From the NCBI GenBank assembly GCA_943787225.1, contig CALSLP010000001.1, positions 186,001 through 250,000 on the forward strand: DNA of 64,000 bases. The letters run 5' to 3'. Position 1 is the first letter of the stretch; every line of letters begins with the position of its first letter. The stretch comes from an uncultured Alphaproteobacteria bacterium. Lineage in GTDB: Bacteria; Pseudomonadota; Alphaproteobacteria; MPNO01; UBA2964. The translations under genes were made by a program, and so were the position numbers. Shown here in pieces: positions 34,309-41,773 of this stretch. The notes under the pieces were generated by a model that saw nothing but the letters and a program-made list of their open reading frames with translations, made no database searches and was not told where the DNA came from.

Positions 34309-36008
34309 TCCGCTGTGCAATCTATACCCGCAAATCCACCGATGAGGGGCTGGATCAAGACTTCAACTCACTCGACGCGCAGCGAGAAGCCTGCGAAGCC
34401 TATATCAAGAGCCAGGCCAGTCTGGGATGGAAACTGGTCACGACGCAATATGACGACGGCGGTCTCTCAGGGGGCACACTGAAGCGCCCTGCCCTGCAGT
34501 CTCTCTTTGAAGACATCAGTGCCAGAAAGATTGACCTGGTCGTTGTCTACAAGGTCGATCGGCTCACACGAGCCCTCAACGACTTTGCAAAGATCGTCGA
34601 TGCTTTTGATGAGAACGATGTGTCATTCGTTTCCGTAACGCAGCAGTTCAACACCACGACATCTATGGGACGGCTGACATTGAACATGCTCTTATCCTTC
34701 GCCCAGTTTGAGCGCGAAGTCACCGCTGAGCGGATCCGCGACAAGATTGCTGCCTCCAAGAAGAAGGGCATGTGGATGGGTGGCCCGGTGCCCCTGGGCT
34801 TTGACGCTAAGGACCGGAAACTCCTGATCAATGAAGAGGAAGCTGCAAAAGTCAGGCAGATCTTTGACCTATACATAAAACTGAAGAGTGTGAGGAAGCT
34901 GAAGGTCAGGATCGATCAACTGGGGTTTGTCAGCAAAATCCGGCGATATGGCAAAAAACTCACCGGAGGAAAGCCCCTCTCTCGGGGAAATCTCTATCAG
35001 ATGCTGCACAACTCACTCTATGCAGGAGACGTTCCGCACAAGGGTGAAAACTATCCTGGTCAGCATATGCCAGTCATTGATCGAAAAACCTGGGACACCG
35101 TCCAGAAGTTGCTGAGTGCAAATACCCGTGAACGCGGCTCTCCCAGGAATTCTCAGACCAAGTCACTCTTAACTGGCCTGCTGTTCGATGAAACAACGGA
35201 GCCCCTTTGCCCAACCTATACGAACAAGAAGGGACGCAAATATCGTTATTACGTTTCCAAGCGTCTCACGCATGGCCATAGCGATGGCGGTGACGGCTGG
35301 CGTATACCAGCAAAGCATATTGAGGAAATCGTTCTAAACACTGTCTGCGATTTTCTATCGGACGAAAAGCGACTTATGGATGCTTTCGCATCAAAGACCT
35401 TTTCATCTCGTCAGATCAATCAACTCACCAAAGGTGCAACAAGCTTGTCGGCACTATTGGGGGCGGAGGCAGTTGAAAGTTCATCGCAATTGTTAGGAGC
35501 CTTGATCAAGCGAGTCAGTCTCTGTCCAACAAGGGTGGAGATTGAGATTTCGGGTCCTGAGCTTTTGGAACAAACGATTGGAGAAAACGACAGGAATTTG
35601 GAGAGCGTGATCGACCCAATCAAAATTGACGCGCTGATCTCCATGCAACAACGAGGTATCGAAACCAAGCTATTCATTGGATCTACGATGCAAAGCGAAC
35701 CCAACGAAAAACTAGTCAAATTGATCGCGCGCTCCTTTAAGTGTTGGGAAGAACTCGTCTATGGGGAAGACATGACAGTTAGAGAACTAGCAAAACGCTT
35801 CAATGTAGATGAGGGAGACCTCAGTAGGTTCTTAGCTTTAAGGTTTCTCAGCCCTCGTATAATTGAAGAACTTTGCAGCCAAAACATTGCGGGCCAATTG
35901 GCTGCGCGAGTAGGAAGAGAAAAATACAGAATCCCCCTTAGCTGGCATTCCCAGAAGCATCTCGTTAACAGAAATGGGCGAATTGAAACGATACACGGGA
36001 AATTCTGA
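34305..36008 (+). CDS. Large serine recombinase
   Basis: About 567 residues. The N-terminal resolvase domain has the nucleophile in YTRKSTDEGLDQDFNSLDAQ (Ser11) and the conserved VVYKVDRLTRALNDF. A Recombinase domain follows (about 165-275, with PLGF...NEEEAAKVRQIF). A zinc-ribbon-like region comes next (about 290-330), then a long C-terminal half with an HTH-like VRELAKRFNVDEGDLSRFLALRFLSP (about 488-513). It cuts and rejoins DNA at att sites to integrate or excise an element. ATG 34305 overlaps the DUF2924 stop. Confidence 0.93.
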   Translation: MIRCAIYTRKSTDEGLDQDFNSLDAQREACEAYIKSQASLGWKLVTTQYDDGGLSGGTLKRPALQSLFEDISARKIDLVVVYKVDRLTRALNDFAKIVDAFDENDVSFVSVTQQFNTTTSMGRLTLNMLLSFAQFEREVTAERIRDKIAASKKKGMWMGGPVPLGFDAKDRKLLINEEEAAKVRQIFDLYIKLKSVRKLKVRIDQLGFVSKIRRYGKKLTGGKPLSRGNLYQMLHNSLYAGDVPHKGENYPGQHMPVIDRKTWDTVQKLLSANTRERGSPRNSQTKSLLTGLLFDETTEPLCPTYTNKKGRKYRYYVSKRLTHGHSDGGDGWRIPAKHIEEIVLNTVCDFLSDEKRLMDAFASKTFSSRQINQLTKGATSLSALLGAEAVESSSQLLGALIKRVSLCPTRVEIEISGPELLEQTIGENDRNLESVIDPIKIDALISMQQRGIETKLFIGSTMQSEPNEKLVKLIARSFKCWEELVYGEDMTVRELAKRFNVDEGDLSRFLALRFLSPRIIEELCSQNIAGQLAARVGREKYRIPLSWHSQKHLVNRNGRIETIHGKF

Positions 36009-36237
36009 GGAAGTCTCCAGCGAGGTTCGTGAGTAATTATGTGAAAATAGTTATGAGCGTAATTTTGTAGTGGATTCAAAACCAAACGAGCCAGTGCTAG
36101 TTCCAGTTGTCCCAGAAGGGGGCGCGAGATGAATTGATTAGTTGGCATAACGAATCGTTGCTTCAGATACACTTCATGGTAGCAATCGATGAAAATTTTA
36201 CGAATATAGGAATTGCGTTTCGTAGCAATACGCTTGG

Positions 36238-37296
36238 ATGACACTAGAAGCACTAATCAATTATCGGCCTGTTCGATATAGCCATATTTTAATAGAGCCT
36301 GGCGAAAGCCATACTTTAACAGCTGATCCGTGGGCCTATCTCTATAGCTTTCTAATTCGAGCGAAAAACAGGACAAAAGGAATTCGGAAAAGAAACCACG
36401 AACGAGCAATATTTTATGCTGAGTTGGCAGATAGTTTTTATCGTGCAGCGGAAGTGAGCCAACTCCCGGCGCAGGCAACATTGCTTTACTATGGGATGCT
36501 GAATCTTGCTAAGTGTTTCCTCTCCGTGCGCGGTTTAGAACTTGAAACCAAGATAGAACACCACGGGGCGTCCCTTCCGTTCAACGCCCCACCTGGCATC
36601 ACAATTGCTCGGCGGGCAAATGCCTCAATCCACATCTTGTCAGAATTTTCTAAAGAGTTGGGCGGTAAAGTAACTGAACATGAAACCATTCAGCTGAAAG
36701 AAATTTTAAGTAATATTCCTGAATTACACGGTCTCTACTCAGGGGTGTACACTGATCATTCCGCCAAGTTTCTTCCTGTTGACATTAAATTTTGCACCAA
36801 TGATTTTAAGACAACTTTGTTTGCTGAAATTTCATATCAGAAGAAGAACGAGAAATTGATCGCCGCTGGCCGCTTGTTGAAAGGAAATCGGCGAGATCAA
36901 TTTACAGAGGGTGTCAATAAAGATGGACGAGTAATCCACAAAACTCAAAAAACCAGAAGACCAAAAAATTGGAAAAATCTTACGAAGGCATACAGAGCCT
37001 ATTTGAGGGAATTTTCTAAATATTCAATTTGTTCGATGTTGACCAGGAATGGCTATCAATATCACGTAAACTTAGAAGACCCCAAATATCACCATCTCTT
37101 ATATTCGTTAATGGCTATGTTTTATCTAGGCAGCGCTGCTAGATATCGGCCATCTATGATGAGAGAATTAATGGATAGTGAAATGCGTCCACTCATCACC
37201 GAGGCAGCCGCGTTATGTCCACGGCAATTTCAATATCATCTAGTAAGCCTTATTACCGGTGAACTTTGCGCTGTACCTTTTGCCGCCATCGACTGA
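36238..37296 (+). CDS. YaaC-like protein
   Basis: 352 residues, clearly richer in A+T than its neighbours, a sign of separate transfer. The N-terminal part has QATLLYYGMLNLAKCFLSVRG (about 79-99) and the C-terminal part AMFYLGSAARYRPSMMRELMDSE (about 289-311). Both fit the YaaC-like family. The biochemical role of that family is unknown. It is located between the recombinase and the tRNA, so it is likely cargo. Related proteins are sometimes found in defence islands; that is only a hint. Confidence 0.6.
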   Translation: MTLEALINYRPVRYSHILIEPGESHTLTADPWAYLYSFLIRAKNRTKGIRKRNHERAIFYAELADSFYRAAEVSQLPAQATLLYYGMLNLAKCFLSVRGLELETKIEHHGASLPFNAPPGITIARRANASIHILSEFSKELGGKVTEHETIQLKEILSNIPELHGLYSGVYTDHSAKFLPVDIKFCTNDFKTTLFAEISYQKKNEKLIAAGRLLKGNRRDQFTEGVNKDGRVIHKTQKTRRPKNWKNLTKAYRAYLREFSKYSICSMLTRNGYQYHVNLEDPKYHHLLYSLMAMFYLGSAARYRPSMMRELMDSEMRPLITEAAALCPRQFQYHLVSLITGELCAVPFAAID

Positions 37297-37603
37297 ACTG
37301 GCGAATATAAAATTTCATACCGTCCGCATTCCTCTGTACTCTCAAATCACTATGTAAGCTGGGCCGGTGCTTTACCCTCCGATAACCAAAAATTTTGTTC
37401 AGAAGAAAAAAGCTAACCCTCGTTCGCCTCCCATGCTTTGGTCGCAAAAAATGGCCAACAGAGACGAATGCGCTAATTGGGCGATATCCCCGCTTAATTC
37501 CAGTCTCTGTTTACGAAGATGTATCAATTCAGTGCCGGACTGCCCCGCAAAACAGCCATTCATATAAATCACTGGTTTGGTGGCATCTCTGGCGGAAAAA
37601 GAA
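37297..37603. other. Intergenic stretch between YaaC-like gene and tRNA
   Basis: No gene is credible here. The apparent plus-strand frame at 37395 runs across the tRNA and translates it into a familiar artefact. I looked for a copy of the tRNA 3' end that could be an attachment site inside this spacer and saw none. Confidence 0.5.
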
Positions 37604-37680
37604 TGGTGGGCCCGGCAGGACTCGAACCTGCAACCAGACCGTTATGAGCGGCCTGCTCTAACCAGTTGAGCTACGGGCCC
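37604..37680 (-). tRNA. tRNA with CAU anticodon, probably tRNA-Ile2
   Basis: A complete cloverleaf can be drawn on the minus strand. The acceptor stem is GGGCCCG/CGGGCCC, the D arm GCTC...GAGC, the anticodon arm GGCCG-CTCATAA-CGGTC, and the T arm GCAGG-TTCGAGT-CCTGC. A discriminator A and an encoded CCA end it at 37604. The anticodon is CAU. The GGGCC acceptor and AGGCCG arm resemble the isoleucine tRNA whose C34 is changed to lysidine rather than elongator Met. The position not far from rpoD is also seen in other alphaproteobacteria. Confidence 0.9.
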
Positions 37681-37826
37681 CACCTGTACGGCCCTGTTTT
37701 CGCGCACCCGTTGGATGCGGTCAAGCGGCCACGCAGGCGTTTGCCAATAAATTGCCTTGAAATTGTCACGCCAGCACCGCACCCGGCTGCGATAGGAAGG
37801 TCTCACCCGTTTATAAGGACTGATCC

Positions 37827-38195
37827 ATGACGCCACTTTCCGGCAAAACCTCTCCGCTTTCTCGCATGTTGGCGCATTTTCGCGCTTCGCCTCGTCTCCG
37901 CGGCGTTGGGACCAGCAGCGTTGTGCCGCCCGGGCTCGAGCCCGGCTCGTTATACCGCCATATCACCGACACCAATATGACCGAGCTCGCCAGCGTCATC
38001 GACACCAAGACCGATGAGTTCGGCATCCGTCATATCCGCTTCCTGCTCGCCTATCAATATCAGCACCGGGTGATTGAGGCAGGTGAGCGCACCCTGGCGA
38101 TCGCGGTCTTCGCCAAGCGCTTTAGTCGGACGTCTGATCCAGCCCCGCCGCCTGAGCGCTCCCCCGGCCCTATTCACAATACGGAGTCTCCCTGA
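37827..38195 (+). CDS. Unknown small protein downstream of tRNA
   Basis: 122 residues, not recognised. Codon third positions are G/C rich from about codon 50 on (HITDTNMTELASVIDTKTDEF ... FLLAYQYQHRVIEAGERTLAIAVFAKRF), as expected for a real gene here. The first 45 residues are Arg/Pro/Ser-rich and contain a perfect palindrome in the DNA (CCGGGCTCGAGCCCGG near 37930), so the true start may be further in. An AAGGA site precedes the listed ATG. Confidence 0.45.
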   Translation: MTPLSGKTSPLSRMLAHFRASPRLRGVGTSSVVPPGLEPGSLYRHITDTNMTELASVIDTKTDEFGIRHIRFLLAYQYQHRVIEAGERTLAIAVFAKRFSRTSDPAPPPERSPGPIHNTESP

Positions 38196-38274
38196 CTGCT
38201 CTCCCTAGGTTACTCTCTCTGGACCACAGGACCTCTCTGCCGCTAGGCTACTGCCAATCGAGGGAGAGAGTGAG

Positions 38275-38931
38275 ATGACTGACCAAGCGATAGACCTCAA
38301 CAGCACCGATCTGTTTGATATCCAGCGAACCATGCGCGCCATGCGGCGGCTCAAGCCCGACCCGGTGCCGGATGCGCTGATCACCAGGATACTCGAGGCC
38401 GGGACCTGCGCGCCCAATGGCGGCAATAGCCAGAAATGGCGCTTTCTGGTGGTCAAAGACCCCGCCGTTAAAAAAGCGGTGCAGCATTATTACAAGTGCG
38501 CCTATGACGAGGTGCAAAAGCCGCGCCATGATGCCCACGCCCCCAAGGAGCCCGGCCCGGCGCTCGACCAGCATCACCGCAATGAGGCAGCGATTGAATA
38601 TCTCACCGATCATTTTCATGAAGCCCCGGTGTGGATTGTTGCCTGCGCCGCGGATGCCAATTCAGACTCTGCCGCCACCGGAGCGTCAGTGTTTCCGGCG
38701 GTACAGAACATGCTGCTGGCGGCCCGTGCGCTCGGCCTCGGTGCGACATTAACCGCCCGCCATGTGGCGTTCCGCGAGGAGGTCGAAGAACTGCTCGGAC
38801 TTCCCGAGAATTTCCGCTCCTTCGCGATCCTCCCCATAGGCTACCCAATGGGCAAGTTCGGCCCGACCCGCCGCGCCCCGCTCAACGAGATCGCCTTCCT
38901 CGATAATTTCGACACGCCGTGGGAGGTATAG
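38275..38931 (+). CDS. Nitroreductase-family FMN oxidoreductase
   Basis: 218 residues. The N-terminus has the family's FMN-binding RTMRAMRRLKPDPVPDALITRILEAGTCAPNGGNSQKWRF (about 15-53). ASVFPAVQNMLLAARALGLGATLT (about 140-163) and the late ILPIGYPMGKFGPTRRAPL block also fit. These enzymes use NAD(P)H to reduce nitro groups, enones or related substrates; the physiological substrate here is unknown. The ATG follows a GAGGGAGAGAG site. It begins the core-type DNA right of the tRNA. Confidence 0.9.
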   Translation: MTDQAIDLNSTDLFDIQRTMRAMRRLKPDPVPDALITRILEAGTCAPNGGNSQKWRFLVVKDPAVKKAVQHYYKCAYDEVQKPRHDAHAPKEPGPALDQHHRNEAAIEYLTDHFHEAPVWIVACAADANSDSAATGASVFPAVQNMLLAARALGLGATLTARHVAFREEVEELLGLPENFRSFAILPIGYPMGKFGPTRRAPLNEIAFLDNFDTPWEV

Positions 38932-38943
38932 GAAAACTCCTGC

Positions 38944-39255
38944 ATGAGCGAGCTAACCACCCTCCATACCGGCGATGTAATGCTGGAACGCGCCTTCTGG
39001 AATTGGGCCATCGCCGGCGGACTCATCGTCAACCTCACCACCACGTTCGGCTTCCTGATCCTGACCAGCACCGATCACACTATCGCCGCCCTCATCATCG
39101 GCTATGGCGTCTCAATCCCCTATAACATTTGGGTGACCATCGGCGTTGTGCGCTCCGCCGCCAACCCGGAAGCCAGCGCCGGGGTGCAGGCCAACCGCGC
39201 CCGCGCCTTTGTCGCCATCACCATTCTTGGCGCACTGATATTGAGTTTGACCTAG
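38944..39255 (+). CDS. Unknown small membrane protein
   Basis: 103 residues with three hydrophobic segments (about 17-38, 40-62 and 85-103). It starts 12 bases after the nitroreductase stop, so it is probably co-transcribed. No family is recognised. The middle part between helices (VRSAANPEASAGVQANRAR) is Ala-rich and soluble. Confidence 0.65.
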   Translation: MSELTTLHTGDVMLERAFWNWAIAGGLIVNLTTTFGFLILTSTDHTIAALIIGYGVSIPYNIWVTIGVVRSAANPEASAGVQANRARAFVAITILGALILSLT

Positions 39256-39268
39256 AACCCCGCCTCTT

Positions 39269-40120
39269 TCAATTTTCGCGTCGCAACTCAGGAAGCGCCT
39301 CCTTCAATGCCAGCACTTCGATCAGGCAATCCGGCCAGTCATCCTCCCAGCAGATGATGACATCGCATTGCGCCGCATCATGCCGGTGATAGTGAAACGA
39401 GCGGCTGCGATATTCGAACTCGATCCGAATTGCCTCCCACCGCGCCGAGTCCGCCCGCCCGTTCTCGACCACCAGCCGCTTGCCCGTACAATCGGGAAAC
39501 GCCGCCGACACGCTATCGATCACATAGCCCAGCGCCTCGGCCGCCATGCCGAACAGCACCACCACCCCCATCTCATTCACCGGCGCATGCAGCATCGCGC
39601 CATAGAACAGAGGCGCCCCACAAGCCCGCCCACCCAGCGCCGGCCAGGGTGGCAAGGGAGTCTCGGCCTGTTGCACGCCGCGCTGTGCCTGGCGCCGCAC
39701 CGCCTGATCCAACGCCGCCATATGTGGGAAATCTAGCTCCTGCACCGCCACCCAATCGCGAAACGCCGCCAGCGTCCCGCCCCAACTGCCCCAGCGCCGC
39801 CGCGGAATATTATTCCCCCACGGCACCGCATGACGCAGCTGGTTCCACGGCGCAATACCGCCCGCCGCGACAAACGCCGCGTGCAGATCGGCAAAGACCT
39901 GCTCATCGGCCAGCCGCGCGGTCGGCGACATCGCCACCAGCCCGGCCGCCCGACACAAGGCGCCCCAGCTGTCATAATGCTTATAGATTTGATTGAGGCT
40001 GATTCCGGTCTCCGTCCGAAACCGCGCCAAGGGCAGGCGCCGCACGCCAAGCTTCCCCGCCACGGCAGCGGCATCCGCCGCCAAAGACTCCAGCGTGATA
40101 TCAGCATTCGGCGCCGTCAT
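39269..40120 (-). CDS. Nuclease-like protein with homing-endonuclease-associated-type repeats
   Basis: About 283 residues. The N-terminal half has two helical repeats of the type SLNQIYKHYDSWGALCRAAGL (about 45-65) and GGTLAAFRDW, which resemble the DNA-binding repeats found beside homing endonucleases. The C-terminal third has RIEFEYRSRSFHYHRHDAAQCDVIICWEDDWPDCLIEVLALKE, where F-E..S..H-HD..CD-x-I-x-CWxDxWP forms a restriction-like core. ATG 40120 is chosen because upstream codons lie in non-coding-looking DNA. Both domain calls rest on pattern only. Confidence 0.6.
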   Translation of the reverse strand: MTAPNADITLESLAADAAAVAGKLGVRRLPLARFRTETGISLNQIYKHYDSWGALCRAAGLVAMSPTARLADEQVFADLHAAFVAAGGIAPWNQLRHAVPWGNNIPRRRWGSWGGTLAAFRDWVAVQELDFPHMAALDQAVRRQAQRGVQQAETPLPPWPALGGRACGAPLFYGAMLHAPVNEMGVVVLFGMAAEALGYVIDSVSAAFPDCTGKRLVVENGRADSARWEAIRIEFEYRSRSFHYHRHDAAQCDVIICWEDDWPDCLIEVLALKEALPELRREN

Positions 40121-40316
40121 GCGCAGACTCCTATAGGGGGTGGTGAGATCACCGTTCACTCGCGGCGAATGCGACTGATGTGATGGTGGTTGGTTAGAAC
40201 GTTGGGGTCTTAAAGACGCGAGCGCCCACACGGTGTGCGAATTCTAGATCGATAGGGTTGACCGAAAGGGGATAATTGCCAATTCTAAGTTGGTTCATAC
40301 GCAATAGTAAATAATA

Positions 40317-40676
40317 ATGCTGGATCAAGAGCAGCTACACAGCGGCGAACCGGAAATTTGGTATAAAAAAAACTATGCCAGAATGTCGGCTATTGACCTC
40401 CTCTTGCTACCAATCATGCCACACATTTTCTTATGTGTTTTCTTAGCGCGTTGGCTCCATGACGGGATAGTGGTCTTCCTAACCTTCGGCGCTTTTTTTA
40501 CAGCGTTTATTTTCGTGCCGACAGTTGGAACGGCTGTTGCCAATAACGGCTTTCACCCAATTATCGCTTATGGCTTTTCATTTTATATGTTCGGCCTGCC
40601 CTGCATCGTATTCTATCGAATAGTGAACAGGCGCTTAGACACTCCAGGAAAGCCGAAAAGACAGACACAAAAATAG
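40317..40676 (+). CDS. Unknown small membrane protein
   Basis: 119 residues with three or four hydrophobic segments (about 25-45, 50-73 and 82-103) and a short basic tail. No family recognised. It is more A+T rich than the genes around it. It lies alone between the nuclease-like gene and the DUF3883 gene. Confidence 0.55.
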   Translation: MLDQEQLHSGEPEIWYKKNYARMSAIDLLLLPIMPHIFLCVFLARWLHDGIVVFLTFGAFFTAFIFVPTVGTAVANNGFHPIIAYGFSFYMFGLPCIVFYRIVNRRLDTPGKPKRQTQK

Positions 40677-40748
40677 CTGCGAAAGCGAGACGCCTTGCAG
40701 CCGAGTTAGGAATAATATTCTATTTTTTTGGATTCGTCAAATACGTAA

Positions 40749-41594
40749 TCACCCAAATGAGGCTCGATAAATCTGCGGCTGCAAAATCATCGACTGTTCT
40801 AACGGTGGTTCTAGTTCAAATACGCGTGGAGTTCTAAGAAAGTCATAGACACGAACCAAACGAAAATCATTTGGACGTTCAGCTGAAACAGCCCTCTCAT
40901 TTTCGGTTAGATAAAACGGCGTACGTTGTGGGCCAGTCGTTGTCTTTACCTCCAATAGTCTTTCGTCACCTGAATCTGAGAAAGACAAAATATCATAGCC
41001 TGCGCCGTCTCCGTCTTCTTTGGAAACCCAACGAACTTTCTTAGATAATTCCGTTCTACCTGCTTTCGCTAATCTAGTTCGCTCCGAGAAATATATACGC
41101 TCTTCGCCACGTTCACCCAACGCGCGATTTCTTGCATCTCTTGCAGCGGGATCAAATTTCCTTATCAAACGTTCGAGACTTTTAGGAGCTTGAACATCTA
41201 CGTTCCCTGGATTCAGAGCAGGCGGATTTTCTACAAAAAGCTCAACTGTTTCATCGACGCCCGAAATTTCAACCATTTTCAGCGGCACAACATCCTCGAC
41301 GGTTTCAATAAATCTTTCTATTCCGTCAATCAAAGCATTTTGAAAATTAGCAGCTGGCTTATAGCCGATAATCCAAGGGCGTCCCAATTGTTGTAACACT
41401 GCGCTTATATTTTGATGCTTATACTCAATCGACCCATGGGAACGACCGGTTAGGTCTTGTAGCGCAGAATTACGGTGAGATTTTACGTAAGGTTGTCGCG
41501 ATAATTCCAACGTCAACATGGCAAAATAATCCGCAACGATTAGATCTACTTCATTATCGTTCCAAGGCTTTCCTGTCGGGTCGGCATTATTCAT
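40749..41594 (-). CDS. DUF3883 / Mrr-like nuclease-domain protein
   Basis: 281 residues. The C-terminal half carries GERGEERIYFSERTRLAKAG, then GYDILSFSDSGDERLLEVKTTTG, where Asp and Glu-x-Lys make a PD-(D/E)XK-type active site in the DUF3883 pattern. The N-terminal half (WNDNEVDLIVADYFAMLTLELSRQPYVKSHRNSAL) is a helical domain often found with such nucleases. DUF3883 proteins are common in defence and restriction contexts. It is A+T rich compared with rpoD next door, so it is probably acquired. Target unknown. Confidence 0.75.
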   Translation of the reverse strand: MNNADPTGKPWNDNEVDLIVADYFAMLTLELSRQPYVKSHRNSALQDLTGRSHGSIEYKHQNISAVLQQLGRPWIIGYKPAANFQNALIDGIERFIETVEDVVPLKMVEISGVDETVELFVENPPALNPGNVDVQAPKSLERLIRKFDPAARDARNRALGERGEERIYFSERTRLAKAGRTELSKKVRWVSKEDGDGAGYDILSFSDSGDERLLEVKTTTGPQRTPFYLTENERAVSAERPNDFRLVRVYDFLRTPRVFELEPPLEQSMILQPQIYRASFG

Positions 41595-41657
41595 TTAGGA
41601 ACGTAAGCACGTGCTTCAGTTCCTTGTCCAGGCCTCTAAATGCACACACCCATAACA

Positions 41658-41684
41658 AAAGGGCCGGTCAATGACCGGCCCTTT
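41658..41684 (-). terminator. rpoD: Strong hairpin terminator after rpoD
   Basis: Arms AAAGGGCCGGTCA and TGACCGGCCCTTT pair perfectly around a single central base. Allowing for a real loop, the stem is at least ten pairs. On the minus strand the stem is followed by TTTTGTT, giving a rho-independent terminator for rpoD. On the plus strand TTTC follows the stem, so it may work weakly in that direction too. Confidence 0.85.
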
Positions 41685-41732
41685 CTAACTCTATTCCCGC
41701 TGCTTTCGCAGCGAAGTAGCGCACTTGAATGG

Positions 41733-41773
41733 ATCCCCGGGTCTGGGCCCGGGGATGACACCCAACGGGTGTC
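41733..41773. repeat. REP-like double palindrome at the rpoD 3' end
   Basis: Two adjacent palindromes are visible: ATCCCCGGG-TCTGGG-CCCGGGGAT (41733-41756) and GACACCC-AAC-GGGTGTC (41757-41773). The second overlaps the rpoD stop codon. The first closely resembles the ATCCCCGGG...CCCGGGGAT extragenic palindromes scattered in many alphaproteobacterial genomes. Together with the terminator it may protect the rpoD mRNA 3' end. Only one copy is seen in this window. Confidence 0.65.

Noticed and set aside
28297..36008. Ordinary prophage
   Set aside because: Only terminase-side genes are present; no portal, capsid, tail, lysis or replication gene was found in the region.
37395..37661. Frame ending in GGPGRTRTCNQTVMSGLL
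   Set aside because: This is the well-known false protein made by translating a tRNA gene in reverse.
37918..37960. Possible second tRNA around the CCGGGCTCGAGCCCGG palindrome
   Set aside because: No cloverleaf can be drawn; only the palindrome is present.
39430..39996. Pro/Arg-rich plus-strand frame opposite the nuclease-like gene
   Set aside because: Composition is that of an antisense GC-rich shadow.
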